NCBI GenBank assembly: GCA_017386965.1
Contig: JAFOGE010000173.1
Coordinates: 1-32,117, forward strand
Length of the DNA stretch: 32,117 bases
Reading direction: 5' to 3'
Source of the DNA: Clostridia bacterium
GTDB lineage: Bacteria > Bacillota > Clostridia > Oscillospirales > CAG-272
Positions 1 through 9,500 of the stretch are shown one piece after another. The notes under the pieces were generated by a model that was not told where the DNA came from, made no database searches, and was given only the letters and a program-made list of their open reading frames with translations. The position numbers were made by a program, and so were the translations under genes. Each line of letters begins with the position of its first letter. Position 1 is the stretch's first letter.

Positions 1-1
1 G

Positions 2-595
2 GACGAGCTGGATCGTCTGCGCGCCGAGGAAACGCGCTTGCAGAAGGACATGGACGAGCTTCAGCAGAAGCAGGCCAATCTCAAGAGCGCGATCGACCGC
101 CTGGCGGTGGAAACCGATCAGATTCCCGCGCTGCACGAGCAGATCGCCTTTCTGACCGAGCAGATCGCGCAGTACAAGCAGAACAGTGCCACCATCACGG
201 CAACCGAGAAATTCCTGGAGGAGGCAAAGGTTGCGCTTTCCACCCGATACCTGGATGGAATGCAGGAGAGCTTCCGCAAATTCATGATCTGCCTGCTTGG
301 CAAGGACGCGCCCGAGTCGGCGATGGATGCCTCCTTTGAGGTACGTCTGCGCGAGAACGGCAAGACGCATAGCATGGAGAGCTTCAGCAAGGGCTGGCGC
401 GACACGGTGCGCTTCTGCATCCGCCTGGCACTTTCGGATGCCCTTTATGCCGAGGGTGAAAAGCCCTTCCTGCTCCTGGACGATCCCTTCGTCAATCTGG
501 ACGAGGAGCGTTTGTCTGCGGCAAGAAAGCTGCTTTCGGCTCTTTCCTCGGATTATCAGATCCTTTACATGATCTGTCACGCGGACAGAAAGTGA
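2..595 (+). CDS. YhaN/SMC-like ATPase, C-terminal part (5' truncated by window)
   Basis: The reading frame is open from the first bases of the window, so the gene starts upstream. About 60 residues of E/Q/K-rich heptad-like sequence at the left look like the end of a coiled coil. They are followed by the C-terminal half of an ABC/SMC-type ATPase head: an ABC signature-like FSKGW segment (about residues 128-132 of the visible part), a Walker B LLLDDP (about 157-162), a D-loop-like VNLDEE, and a switch-type histidine in MICH near the end. This matches the arrangement of YhaN/SbcC-like proteins, which usually pair with an MRE11-type nuclease in DNA end processing. That partner would lie upstream and is not visible. 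The Walker A lobe is also outside the window, so the exact family is inferred. The gene ends 26 bp before a hairpin shared with the convergent pgsA gene. Confidence 0.75.
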   Translation, partial: DELDRLRAEETRLQKDMDELQQKQANLKSAIDRLAVETDQIPALHEQIAFLTEQIAQYKQNSATITATEKFLEEAKVALSTRYLDGMQESFRKFMICLLGKDAPESAMDASFEVRLRENGKTHSMESFSKGWRDTVRFCIRLALSDALYAEGEKPFLLLDDPFVNLDEERLSAARKLLSALSSDYQILYMICHADRK

Positions 596-620
596 TCAAA
601 AAACCACATACGTGATGCAA

Positions 621-664
621 AAACGAAGCCCTGCACGCAGAAATAGGCGTGCAGGGCTTCGTTT
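621..664 (-). terminator. Long hairpin terminator between convergent genes
   Basis: An 18-bp perfect inverted repeat (621-638 with 647-664) encloses an 8-nt loop. Read on the minus strand, the stem is GC-rich in the middle and ends in a run of T (complement of the A run at 619-623), a good intrinsic terminator for the pgsA operon. On the + strand only TTT follows, so termination of the ATPase gene here would be weaker but possible. Confidence 0.85.
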
Positions 665-681
665 GCGCCGTAGGGCAGGTA

Positions 682-1293
682 TTATTTTTCGGGATCGAGA
701 TACTTCCAATAGGACGCAATGTAATTGATTCCGGACCACAGAGTGAAGAAGAGCATCAGCACGGCGGTCGTAAGGGAGAGGGGCAGGATCTCCATCAGAT
801 GTGCCAGGGAGGGAATGTTCTGATAGAACAGGGGCTCTGCAATGCAGGCGATCACGCAGGCGATCTGCGTACAGGTCTTGATCTTGCCCAGCATATTCGC
901 GGGAACGACAAGACCGCTGGAGCCGGATAGCACCAGACGGATGGAGGTGACGGCAAGTTCGCGGAAGATGACGATGAGAACGGCCCAGAAGAAGATCGCA
1001 CAGAAGAGGGTGTTCACGTCCTCTCTCGTCAAGGATTTGTAGAGGATCACGAGCATGGCACCCAGAACCATGAATTTGTCGGCCAGAGGGTCCATGAATT
1101 TACCGAAATCGGTAATGAGGTTGTGGCGTCTTGCGATCTTTCCGTCCAGCATATCGGTCAGGGAGGCGATCACGAAGAGGCAGAGGCCGGTGATGCTTGC
1201 CCAGAGTGCGTCCGATACCATCATCACGACAACAAAGATGGGAACCAGGATCATCCGCAGAACGGTCAGCTTATTGGGAAGATTCAATTTCAT
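682..1293 (-). CDS. pgsA: CDP-diacylglycerol--glycerol-3-phosphate 3-phosphatidyltransferase
   Basis: A 203-aa integral membrane enzyme that makes phosphatidylglycerol phosphate from CDP-diacylglycerol and glycerol-3-phosphate, the committed step to anionic phospholipids. The CDP-alcohol phosphotransferase signature is complete: D47, D50-G51, A54-R55, G64, D68 and D72 (pattern D-x2-DG-x2-AR-x8-G-x3-D-x3-D). Several hydrophobic segments surround it, and the N-terminus MKLNLPNKLT is typical of PgsA. The frame stays open further upstream to 1425, but that extension overlaps rimO and has no PgsA-like sequence, so the ATG at 1291-1293 is chosen. It lies 19 bp after the rimO stop with only a weak Shine-Dalgarno, which suggests translation depends partly on rimO. 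It is the last gene of the PHP-rimO-pgsA operon and is followed by the hairpin terminator. Confidence 0.93.
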   Translation of the reverse strand: MKLNLPNKLTVLRMILVPIFVVVMMVSDALWASITGLCLFVIASLTDMLDGKIARRHNLITDFGKFMDPLADKFMVLGAMLVILYKSLTREDVNTLFCAIFFWAVLIVIFRELAVTSIRLVLSGSSGLVVPANMLGKIKTCTQIACVIACIAEPLFYQNIPSLAHLMEILPLSLTTAVLMLFFTLWSGINYIASYWKYLDPEK

Positions 1294-1312
1294 AACACGT
1301 ACGCTCGCTTTC

Positions 1313-2680
1313 TTAATTTTTGGAGGCGTCAAGCTGCTTGAGAACGGCAACGCCGTACAGGTCGTAGTCCACGACCTCGCGGATCTTGACAGGAACGAAG
1401 GAGCCGGGCGCGATGCGGCGCTCACTCTTGAAATAGACCTTGCCGTCGATTTCGGGGGCGTCTGCCGCGCTTCTTCCGTAATGCACCTCGGCTACGGGAT
1501 CGTAGTCCTCGCAAAGCACGGAGATCGTTTGTCCGACCTTTTTGCGGTTTTGCTCCTCGTTGATATCCATCTGCACGCGCATCAACAGATCCATGCGGTC
1601 CTGCTTGACCTGCTCGTCGATCTGGTCGGGGAAATCGTAGGCGGGGGTATCCTCCTCGCGCGAATACGGGAAGACGCCCGCACGGTCAAACCTGCGCTCC
1701 TTGACGAAGGCGCAAAGCTCCTCAAAGTCAGCCTCACTCTCTCCGGGGAAGCCGACGATAAAGGTGGTACGGATCACGATCTCGGGGATCTCGCGGCGCA
1801 GCTTGTCAAGGACCTGCTCGATCATGGCGCGGTCGCCGTGACGGTTCATGGACGAAAGCATCCGGTCGCTGATATGCTGCAGGGGGAGGTCGATGTATTT
1901 GAGGATGCGGGGGTTGTCGCGCATCTCGGCGATCAACTCATCGGTGATCTTGTCGGGGTAGCAGTAGAGCAGGCGGATCCAGGGGATCGAGGTCTGCTCG
2001 GTCAGCTGATGCAACAGCTCGGCCAGCGCATATTTTCCGTACAGATCCAGACCGTATCGCGTAATATCCTGCGCGACCACGACCAGCTCCTTGATGCCGA
2101 GCGATTCGAGCTGACGGGCCTCTGCGATCAGATCCTCCATGGGACGGCTGCGGAATTTTCCGCGGATCGAGGGGATGGCACAGTAGGCACAGCGGTTGTC
2201 GCATCCCTCGGCGATCTTGATGGAGGCGGTATAGTCGGGAGTGGTCAGAACGCGGTCGCCTCCCAGACGAACGGTGTTTTTATCCTCATGGGAGTAGTAT
2301 TTCGGCTTTGTGCCTCCCTTTTTCTTCTTGGCGGTCACGGCCTCGATCGCCTCTGCGATGTGGTGAATGCTTCCCACACCAAGCACGGCGTCCACCTCGG
2401 GAAGCTCCTTGAAGATCTCCTCGCCGTAGCGCTCGGCAAGGCAGCCCGTGACGATGATGGCCTTGAGATGGCGGTGCTTTTTGAGCCAGGCCACGTCCAG
2501 AATGTTGTCAATGGCCTCCTTCTTTGCACTTTCGATAAAGGCGCAGGTGTTGACGATGATCACGTCTGCCTCAATGTCCTCGGGCGTGATCTCATGTCCC
2601 GCCTCCAGAACCTCGTGCAGCATGATCTCGGTGTCCAGCTGATTCTTGGGACATCCGAGAGATACGAATCCGATCTTCAT
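1313..2680 (-). CDS. rimO: Ribosomal protein S12 methylthiotransferase
   Basis: A 455-aa radical-SAM enzyme that adds a methylthio group to an aspartate of ribosomal protein S12. The N-terminal UPF0004 domain begins KIGFVSLGCPKNQLD and carries three cluster cysteines (in LGCPKN, VNTCAF and VTGCLAERYG). The radical SAM motif CDNRCAYC follows (about residues 160-167), then the TIM-barrel motifs (PLQH, IVGFPGE) and a C-terminal TRAM domain. The SLGCPKN plus CDNRCAYC combination fits RimO better than MiaB. An AAAGGA Shine-Dalgarno precedes the ATG. It starts 13 bp after the PHP gene and is followed after 19 bp by pgsA. The rimO-pgsA pairing is common in Bacillota. Confidence 0.95.
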   Translation of the reverse strand: MKIGFVSLGCPKNQLDTEIMLHEVLEAGHEITPEDIEADVIIVNTCAFIESAKKEAIDNILDVAWLKKHRHLKAIIVTGCLAERYGEEIFKELPEVDAVLGVGSIHHIAEAIEAVTAKKKKGGTKPKYYSHEDKNTVRLGGDRVLTTPDYTASIKIAEGCDNRCAYCAIPSIRGKFRSRPMEDLIAEARQLESLGIKELVVVAQDITRYGLDLYGKYALAELLHQLTEQTSIPWIRLLYCYPDKITDELIAEMRDNPRILKYIDLPLQHISDRMLSSMNRHGDRAMIEQVLDKLRREIPEIVIRTTFIVGFPGESEADFEELCAFVKERRFDRAGVFPYSREEDTPAYDFPDQIDEQVKQDRMDLLMRVQMDINEEQNRKKVGQTISVLCEDYDPVAEVHYGRSAADAPEIDGKVYFKSERRIAPGSFVPVKIREVVDYDLYGVAVLKQLDASKN

Positions 2681-2693
2681 ATGTGATCCTTTC

Positions 2694-3569
2694 TCATTGT
2701 GTTTTCAGGGGAATGCAATGCGTCCAGGCGCGCTTTCCGTCCTTCGTTCGCACCTCGGCGCGGACGAAGGATTCCTCGCCCGTCAGCTTGTAGTGCGCTT
2801 GGCAAAGCGCCTCCCCGGTAAAGGCGCAGCGGCTCCAGACCAGATTGGAGTAAACGACGATCTCGGAGCAGGGGGAGCAGAGAACGGTGACGCCGTCCCC
2901 GTCAAGGCGGAGATGCACCTCGGGTCCCTGCGTAGCGTAGAGCTTGCCCGCGCGGATGGCGGAAAGCAGGGAGGCAGCGCTGTTGTCCTCGGCCTCGACC
3001 ATGATCCAGGAGAGGCATTCATCGGTGCCGTCGTAGTAGTGTGTGTCATCGGCGGCGTGCAGCGGCGCAAAATAGTCCTGCATGGCCAGCATATCCACGA
3101 TGAGGGAGGAATCCGCGCGGCGGGACATATGGACACCCGACACCGAATTATAGATCTCGATCCCGTCCAATTCGCGCAGCGGAAGAATGGCCTCGGGCGT
3201 GTTGAGCGACCAGGCGGGGTGCGCGAGAATGGCAATTCCGTCGGCGCGGTGAATGGCGTCGATGACCTCCTGCGCGGACATGGATTTTGCTACGGACGGC
3301 GGGCGGCTGCATCCGACCGCCACGATGTGAAATACTCCCTCCCGCGCGTCGGCATGGCCAAGGTTGTACTCCGCACCGGAGAGAATCATGATGCCGTCCT
3401 CCTCCGAGCCGGCTCCAAAGAGCCAGTGGTCGGTCAGGGCGATGGCGTCATAGCCTTGCTCACGGTAGAGCTGTAACACCTCTGCGGGCGTTCGGTGTCC
3501 GTCCGAGAGGGACGTATGTGTATGCAGATTGACCTTATAGCGTCGTTTTCCAAAGAGATCGGTTTGCAT
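2694..3569 (-). CDS. PHP-domain metal-dependent phosphoesterase
   Basis: A 291-aa protein starting with a PHP (polymerase and histidinol phosphatase) domain. Visible metal-binding motifs are LHTHTSLSDG (H16, H18), ALTDH, the SGAEYN glutamate, ILAHPAW, and a late HAADDTHYY segment. The set resembles TrpH/YciV-like PHP proteins, which hydrolyse phosphoesters such as 3',5'-bisphosphonucleotides or short RNAs. The exact substrate cannot be read from sequence. About 75 C-terminal residues look like a beta-rich extension. The ATG is preceded by a strong GGAGGAGG site. This is the first gene of the minus-strand operon, with a good promoter 43 bp upstream, and the next gene (rimO) starts 13 bp after its stop. 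No functional link with rimO or pgsA is evident. Confidence 0.88.
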   Translation of the reverse strand: MQTDLFGKRRYKVNLHTHTSLSDGHRTPAEVLQLYREQGYDAIALTDHWLFGAGSEEDGIMILSGAEYNLGHADAREGVFHIVAVGCSRPPSVAKSMSAQEVIDAIHRADGIAILAHPAWSLNTPEAILPLRELDGIEIYNSVSGVHMSRRADSSLIVDMLAMQDYFAPLHAADDTHYYDGTDECLSWIMVEAEDNSAASLLSAIRAGKLYATQGPEVHLRLDGDGVTVLCSPCSEIVVYSNLVWSRCAFTGEALCQAHYKLTGEESFVRAEVRTKDGKRAWTHCIPLKTQ

Positions 3570-3611
3570 AGCGTCCTCCTCCGTTGCTTTTACGATATGG
3601 CATACACATTC

Positions 3612-3640
3612 ATTTTAGCACACCGAGCGGTTTTTGACAA
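3612..3640 (-). promoter_or_regulatory. Sigma-A type promoter of the PHP-rimO-pgsA operon
   Basis: On the minus strand, TTGTCA (complement of 3635-3640) and TAAAAT (complement of 3612-3617) are separated by exactly 17 bp. They sit 43 bp upstream of the PHP-gene ATG and no other candidate is as good. Confidence 0.8.
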
Positions 3641-3712
3641 GAGCTTTCGAGAAAAATTCATGAAATTCAAGAAAAACCGAAGGATTTACAGGAGAAAAAG
3701 AGAAGGAACCCC

Positions 3713-3741
3713 TTGCATTTTTCCCAAAACCGTGGTATGAT
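3713..3741 (+). promoter_or_regulatory. Sigma-A type promoter of the isomerase-like gene
   Basis: TTGCAT (3713-3718) and TATGAT (3736-3741) are separated by 17 bp, about 100 bp upstream of the ATG at 3844. It is divergent from, and does not overlap, the PHP operon promoter. Confidence 0.75.
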
Positions 3742-3843
3742 AGGGGAGAAGAAGGCCTTGCGGGATCCGCACGGGCCGGCGCTGCCTTCCGTTGCGCGAG
3801 CGCGAGGGAGCGGCGAATTATCATGCAAGAGAGGATTTGAATT

Positions 3844-4812
3844 ATGAAGCTGAGTGTTCTCGCAAATCTTTACGGAACCAAAACCTTGGAGGAAACCCTG
3901 CAGATCCTGACCGGACTGGGCGTACATACCGTTGAGCTGGGTGCCGGCGGATATCCCGGAAAGGCGCACTGCAATCCTGCAGAGCTTTTGGCGGACGAGG
4001 CAAAGTACGATGCCTTTATCGCAACGCTGAAGAAATATGACGTCACCGTCTGCGCGCTGGCCGCGCACGGAAACGCACTGCATCCCGATGCAGCCGTTGC
4101 AAAGCAGTTTGACACGGATTTCCGCAACGCCGTGCTCCTTGCGGAGAAGATGGGCGTGGACACCGTCATCACCTTCTCCGGATGCCCCGGCGACCACGAG
4201 GGCGCAAAGTATCCCAACTGGGTCACCTGCCCCTGGCCGGAGGATTTCCTTGCCATTCTCGATTGGCAGTGGAACGAGAAGGTCATTCCCTACTGGAAGG
4301 AAGCGGGCGCGTTTGCAGAGGCGCATCACGTGCCGCACATTGCCTTTGAGATGCACCCCGGATTCGTTGTTTACAACCCCGAAACCCTTCTGCGCCTGAG
4401 AGCTGCCGTTGGTCCCGTGATCGGCGCGAACTTCGACCCCTCGCACCTGATCTGGCAGGGAATGGATCCCGTTGCTGCGATCCGCGAGCTGGAGGGTGCG
4501 ATCTACCACGTCCATGCAAAGGACACCAAGATCGATGCCTACAATACGGCCAAGAACGGTGTTCTGGATACCAAGCATTACGGCGACGAGCTGCACCGTG
4601 CGTGGGTTTTCCGCACGGTCGGATACGGAAACGGCGAAACCTACTGGAGAGATCTGGTTTCCAACCTGCGTCTTTGCGGATATGACCGCGTGCTTTCCAT
4701 CGAGCATGAGGATAGCCTGATGTCCATCGACGAGGGCTTGCGCAAGGCCGTAGCCTTCCTCCAGCCCATCGTGATCACCGAGGAGAAGCCCACCACCATG
4801 GCCTGGGCTTGA
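3844..4812 (+). CDS. Sugar phosphate isomerase/epimerase-like TIM-barrel protein
   Basis: A 322-aa cytoplasmic protein of the xylose-isomerase-like TIM-barrel family (also related to endonuclease IV and IolE). The metal-site pattern is recognisable: a glutamate in FEMHPGF, aspartate and histidine in NFDPSHL, histidines in YHVHAKD, and a late glutamate in SIEHED. The N-terminus MKLSVLANL with VELGAGGYPG matches the first two barrel strands. Such enzymes isomerise or epimerise sugars, sugar phosphates or inositol derivatives; the substrate here is unknown. The gene stands alone, with its own promoter, a GAGAGG-type site before the ATG and a clear terminator just after the stop, so its neighbours give no clue to the pathway. 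Confidence 0.85.
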   Translation: MKLSVLANLYGTKTLEETLQILTGLGVHTVELGAGGYPGKAHCNPAELLADEAKYDAFIATLKKYDVTVCALAAHGNALHPDAAVAKQFDTDFRNAVLLAEKMGVDTVITFSGCPGDHEGAKYPNWVTCPWPEDFLAILDWQWNEKVIPYWKEAGAFAEAHHVPHIAFEMHPGFVVYNPETLLRLRAAVGPVIGANFDPSHLIWQGMDPVAAIRELEGAIYHVHAKDTKIDAYNTAKNGVLDTKHYGDELHRAWVFRTVGYGNGETYWRDLVSNLRLCGYDRVLSIEHEDSLMSIDEGLRKAVAFLQPIVITEEKPTTMAWA

Positions 4813-4826
4813 CCATATCCCCTTTG

Positions 4827-4868
4827 GGACCGCCTCAAATGCGAGCGTGCATTTGAGGCGGTCCTTTT
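4827..4868 (+). terminator. Intrinsic terminator after the isomerase-like gene
   Basis: A 16-bp perfect inverted repeat (4827-4842 with 4849-4864) with a 6-nt loop is followed directly by TTTT. It starts 15 bp after the stop codon. Confidence 0.93.
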
Positions 4869-5038
4869 CGCATGTCCGGGGGGGCGATTCGCTTTTCGGC
4901 AGGCGCTTGCGTGGGCAGACGCCGTTTTTTGTCTGCTTTTTCAAATTAACGTCTGCTTTTCTGCAAAAACGCGCGTGCTTTTGTGCAATTTCACAAAAAG
5001 AGGCCGGCTTTTTTGGTGGCTTTTTCGGGAAAAAGGAC
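4869..5038. other. Non-coding spacer before the cohesin/dockerin operon
   Basis: This part of the 322-bp gap between the isomerase-like gene and the cohesin gene holds no convincing gene. The frame of the cohesin gene is open through it but shows no protein-like features and no usable start with a ribosome site. It is richer in A/T runs than its surroundings and contains a short repeated GTCTGCTTTT motif, for which no function is proposed. Confidence 0.6.
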
Positions 5039-5067
5039 TTTACTTTTGGAAAGCACAGGTGTATAAT
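5039..5067 (+). promoter_or_regulatory. Likely promoter of the cohesin-protease-scaffold operon
   Basis: A perfect -10 TATAAT (5062-5067) lies 17 bp after a weak -35 TTTACT (5039-5044), about 70 bp before the first ATG. The poor -35 could mean activator dependence. No other promoter is obvious between here and 21037, so the three genes may share one very long transcript. Confidence 0.65.
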
Positions 5068-5134
5068 GAAATTAGTAGGAAAAATGCCGCTGTGCGCATT
5101 TTTTGCAAGGACGGCAAGGAAAGGATCTTACAGC

Positions 5135-6592
5135 ATGAAAAAACGAATCGGATGTTTGCTCTTGGTGAGCGTCTTGCTCTTGCTTGGCATGACGGTTTTT
5201 GCAGGAGCAGAATCACCAACGCTCACGATTGAGGCCGCCGCCGTTGACGGCGAGGCCGGGGATACGGTTACGCTGACCGTTCGTCTGACGGCCAACCCGG
5301 GATTGACCTCTCTTATACTTTCTCTTTCGTACGACCCCGCGCTTCTGACCCTGACGGGGGCAGAGAACGGTTCCCTTCTGGAAGGATGGTATCAGGCAAG
5401 TCCAAGCCCGGATACGATGCCCTATCGCATGGTTTGGGTCGCATCTTCATCACAATCTGCAACGGGTGAGCTGATCCGTTTGGAGTTCCGAATTTCCGAA
5501 GGCGCGCCTCTGGGAGCCGTTGCTTCACTGACGCTGGACATTGCGGAGGCGTATTGCAACGGTGAGAAGATCACGGGGATGACGGTGCAGACAGCTGTCA
5601 ATGTGATCTGTAAGCATACATACGGAGCACACACGTCGGTGGATGCATCCACTCACCAACAGGAGTGCAGCAAGTGTCATCACATTCTCACCGAGGCCCA
5701 CGGCTGGAACGCAGGAGAGATCACCACCCCCGCAACGCACCTTGCCGTCGGAGAGAAGACCTTCACCTGTACGGCCTGCGGCGAAACACGGACCGAGGAG
5801 ATTCCGAAGGATCCGACGCACACCTATAGCGCGTGGGAGAAGCAGGATGCCGAGCAGCACACAAGGGTGTGTGCCTGTGGGGACATGCAGTCCGCCGCAC
5901 ACGAATGGGATGCAGGAACGGTAACCACCCCCGCAACGTATTTTGCGACGGGAGTGCGGAGCTTCTCCTGCAGCAGCTGCGGATTTGAAAGGACGGAGGA
6001 GATCCCCAAGATGGCGATCCTTTCCCCCGATGGATGGATCTTGCCCACTCTGATTGCAGGGATAGTACTTTGCATTGGAATTCTTATTCTGATTCTGGTG
6101 TTGAAGCGGCGCAAGAAGCGTCCGACACCTACCGCACCGCCTGCCCCCGAGGGCGTTCCCCCCAAGCCCGAAGCAGCCGTCACGGAGCCGTTGGCGAAGG
6201 AAGCAGATACGGTCACGGAGGCATCCACGGGAGCCTCTGCGGATCCCGCCGCAGAGCCGCCCGCAGGGGAGGGGACGGAAGAATCTGCAAAAGAACCGAT
6301 CGAAGAACCCATTGAAGAACCCATTGAAGAATCGATCGAAGAACCCATTGAAGAACCCATTGAAGAATCGATAAAAGAGCCTGCAGAGGAATCTTTGCAG
6401 GAACCGATCCAAGATCTACCCAAGCCCGATGCGGACGAAGCGTCCGCAGGGAACGCGCCGAGTGATGCGGCGGAGGAGGGCGGCACAGAGCCGTCGGAGG
6501 CCCTGCCCATCGATGCGGACGTTCCGGACAAGGAAGCGGATGACAGAACAGAGGAACCGAGGATACTCGGTGAACAGGAGGAAAGCAAATGA
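5135..6592 (+). CDS. Membrane-anchored cohesin-like surface protein (anchoring scaffoldin candidate)
   Basis: A 485-aa protein. Residues 1-26 form a signal peptide. Residues about 28-158 resemble a cohesin fold: the segment SLSYDPALLTLTG followed by GSLLEGW is the same motif seen three times in the third gene of the operon. Residues 160-292 are two tandem modules of about 65 residues with Cys pairs (CSKC, CTAC; then CAC, CSSC), a repeat type common in clostridial surface proteins. Residues 301-324 are a transmembrane helix followed by KRRKKR, so the remaining 160 residues should be cytoplasmic. That tail is acidic and proline-rich with EPIEE repeats. The start at 5135 is chosen for its AAGGAAAGGA site and signal peptide; an open extension upstream is rejected. 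The stop overlaps the protease ATG (ATGA), implying coupled translation. The likely role is tethering dockerin-bearing partners to the membrane; cohesin identity is by pattern only. Confidence 0.8.
   Translation: MKKRIGCLLLVSVLLLLGMTVFAGAESPTLTIEAAAVDGEAGDTVTLTVRLTANPGLTSLILSLSYDPALLTLTGAENGSLLEGWYQASPSPDTMPYRMVWVASSSQSATGELIRLEFRISEGAPLGAVASLTLDIAEAYCNGEKITGMTVQTAVNVICKHTYGAHTSVDASTHQQECSKCHHILTEAHGWNAGEITTPATHLAVGEKTFTCTACGETRTEEIPKDPTHTYSAWEKQDAEQHTRVCACGDMQSAAHEWDAGTVTTPATYFATGVRSFSCSSCGFERTEEIPKMAILSPDGWILPTLIAGIVLCIGILILILVLKRRKKRPTPTAPPAPEGVPPKPEAAVTEPLAKEADTVTEASTGASADPAAEPPAGEGTEESAKEPIEEPIEEPIEESIEEPIEEPIEESIKEPAEESLQEPIQDLPKPDADEASAGNAPSDAAEEGGTEPSEALPIDADVPDKEADDRTEEPRILGEQEESK
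6302..6373 (+). repeat. Two tandem 36-bp repeats coding for EPIEE units
   Basis: Six 12-bp units arranged as two 36-bp copies (6302-6337 and 6338-6373) differ only in the last base. They encode the repeating Glu-Pro-Ile-Glu-Glu part of the predicted cytoplasmic tail. Copy number could vary by slippage without changing frame. Confidence 0.9.
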
Positions 6593-9500
6593 AAGCTTTA
6601 GCAACAAAGAAATTCTTCTCCCTTTTGTTGGCGATCTGTATGGTGGTCAACACCTTCGTGGCCGTTCCCCTGACGATCTTTGCCGTGGAGAGCAACCCCT
6701 CCTCGGGCAAGGATCCCATGGAAAAAACGGAGGAAAGCATCTCGCATGCGTACGAGCCCTTTGCCTCGATCAAGGAATACCAGTATTCCGAGAATGCGGA
6801 CGAGGTGGATGAGCATTCGCTGATGCTCAAGCTCCGTGCGGACGCGCCGGCCCTGTCGCCGATCCCTGCAGAGCTGGCAGAGCGCGGTGTTACGCTGGTG
6901 CGCACCATGGTGGACGTTACCACGCCCGAGGCCATGGCAGAGCTTGGCGTGTCCGAGCCCTACCGTTGGGTTATGGTGGGATTTGCAGAGGAAAAAGCAT
7001 CCGAGGTAGCCCTTTCCTTCGTGGACGTTCCTTACGTTCTGGATGCGGAGTATAACTACACAAGACAAAGCTCGGAGCTTCCTTCGGCGGAGGAAAATCC
7101 CCTGATGAGCAATCAGTGGCATTTGCAGGACGCGTCCTTGCAGAACACATGGAAGTACGTCGATGAGAATCAGCTTCATGAAAAGCTGGAGAAGGTCGTC
7201 GTTGCGGTCATTGACACCGGTGTGGACTATACGCATCCCAACCTGGTCAACAGCATGTGGATCAACGTCAACGAAACACCCGGGGACGGCATTGACAATG
7301 ACGGAAACGGATACGTGGACGATATTTACGGTGTTTCTACCGTTGGAAACATCTTTGACGCAAACGGGAATCCGATGGACGAGATGGGACACGGAACGCA
7401 CGTCGCAGGTATTATTGCTGCTTCCGAGGGCTCCATGGGCGCCGTGGGCGTTGCATACGGCTCCAAGATCATGGCGATCAAGGCCGGCGACAGCAGCGGT
7501 ATCTTCAGTGACAGTGACATCATCGAGGCGATCAACTACGCGATTCTGATGGGCGCGGACGTTATCAACATGAGCTTTGGTAGCTATGCGCGCTCTGCGG
7601 CCATTGAGGATGCGCTTGCCCTGGCATATACCTCGGCGGTTCTCGTTGCCGCTGCGGGAAATGACGGCTTGGATATTGTCAAGCACGGAATGCCCTCCTA
7701 TCCCGCCGCCTACAACTTCGTGATCGGCGTTATGGCAACCGACTCCCGTGGCGGCATTGCCGGCTTCTCCAATACCGACTACATTCTCCGCCGCAATTCT
7801 CTGGAGTACGAGATCTGTGCACCCGGTGTTTCCATTTTCAGCACGCTTCCCGGCAACCGCTACGCCTCCTGGAGCGGAACCTCCATGGCCTGCCCCTATA
7901 TTTCTGCGGTTGCGGCCATTCTGCGTGCCAAGTTTGACGACAAGTCGGTCTATTCCTCCCGCTACATCATGGGCCAGCTGGTCGGCACGGCCATCGGCAG
8001 CGACGGAATCTTCCCGATGGTCGATCCCTATGCGGCCATGACCCAGATCCCCGAGCCGGACGTTTCCTACTACGATTACTACATCTTTGACGATAAGTCG
8101 TATTCGGAGAAAAACAACGGCGACGGTATCATCGACGCCGGCGAAACCATCGGTCTTGGCGTTCTGATCCGCAACCACTGGGGGCAGGCGCGCAACACCA
8201 AGGTCAAGCTGCTCGCGGCAGCCAGCGCGACCGATCCCACGGTTAGTCCTTACGTAACCTGGATCACCGATACGATTGATTACGGCGACGTTGGCACCTT
8301 CAACAGTGCGAACAACGGTTTCTCCTATGACACCGACGGCGTGATTACGGGAATTTCCAATCCCTTCCTGTTCACGGTGGCGGAGAATACGCCAAACGAT
8401 TATCACATCCCGTTCTCCCTGATCATCGACTGTGAAAGCTACACCGAGTCGGACGAGGTCAAGACCTATCACTTCGATAAGGATGTCTTTAACATCCAGG
8501 TGCGCAAGGGCTATGAGCTTCCCCGTCTGATCGACAAGGATATGACGCTGACGGCAGATCGGTATTACATCATTGCCGGCAGCACCCTGATCGAGAGCGG
8601 TGTTACCGTTACGGTCGAGCCGGGCACGCAGATCCAGTTCTGGGGCGATTACAGCAAGGAGCTGTATGCGGGAACCGATGTAGCCGAGCTTTTGGTGGAC
8701 GGTGAGCTGATCATCCGCGGAACCGCGGCCAATCCCGTTGACATCTTCCCGTCGGGCGGCATGAGCGATATGAAGATCGACATCCGCACACGCGCAGCCG
8801 GCGGACGGATCCACATGTCCTACTGCAACGTTGCCAATCCGTGCCTGGACATCACCACGGCAGATCACTGCTACTTTACGCAATTGATCTTCGACAGTAT
8901 GTGCGAATTAGGGCAGGATATGGACGGCCGCTGGTACCACAACATCGTCGTTCCTTATGTAGTGGCAGACAAGATCTCCAACTCCATTTTCTACGAGCTG
9001 GGATATCGTTATATGTACTATGATTACCGCCTGCGCGTTGAGGGCGAGCTGGTTGGCAACCTCTTTGACAGCTGCGGACTCAACTTTAACACCTGGTCGG
9101 TCGAGGCCTTCCGTGACAACGTCTTTTTGAAGAACTACCGCCTGGTAGAGTCGCAGATCGACGACCGCACCTATCTGACCTCCGAGTTTACGATCAAAAC
9201 GCCGTACAGCGGCATCAATACGATGAATCCCTTCTGCCCCGTGAAGAATCCCGAAACGGGCTCCACCTATTTCGTTCTGCAGACGCCCTCCATCCTTCTG
9301 GCAGAGGACTTTGCAAAGCGCCTGGGAGGATCGGTCGTTCGCCTGGACGACGAAGCGGAGAAGGAATTCGTTTTGGAGTATGCAAAGCGTTATTTTGCAT
9401 ACAACGAGGACCTGCAGGAATATGCGTGGGGTCCCAGTTTGCATCACCTGTATATCGGCTTCTACGGAAATGAGCAGGGCGTGACCCACGTCGGAGAGGG

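Noticed and set aside
1294..1425. N-terminal extension of pgsA
   Set aside because: The extra 44 residues overlap the end of rimO in another frame and do not look like PgsA; the ATG at 1293 gives the normal N-terminus.
1055..2686. Open frame of 543 codons on the + strand over rimO
   Set aside because: It is the in-register shadow of rimO, a fully recognisable radical-SAM enzyme on the other strand.
4847..5134. N-terminal extension of the cohesin anchor gene
   Set aside because: It would start inside the preceding terminator and cross the promoter; the signal peptide and ribosome site define the start at 5135.
5525..6412. Minus-strand frame with an FNGFFNGFFDRFF repeat
   Set aside because: It is the shadow of the 36-bp repeat coding for EPIEE in the cohesin anchor protein.
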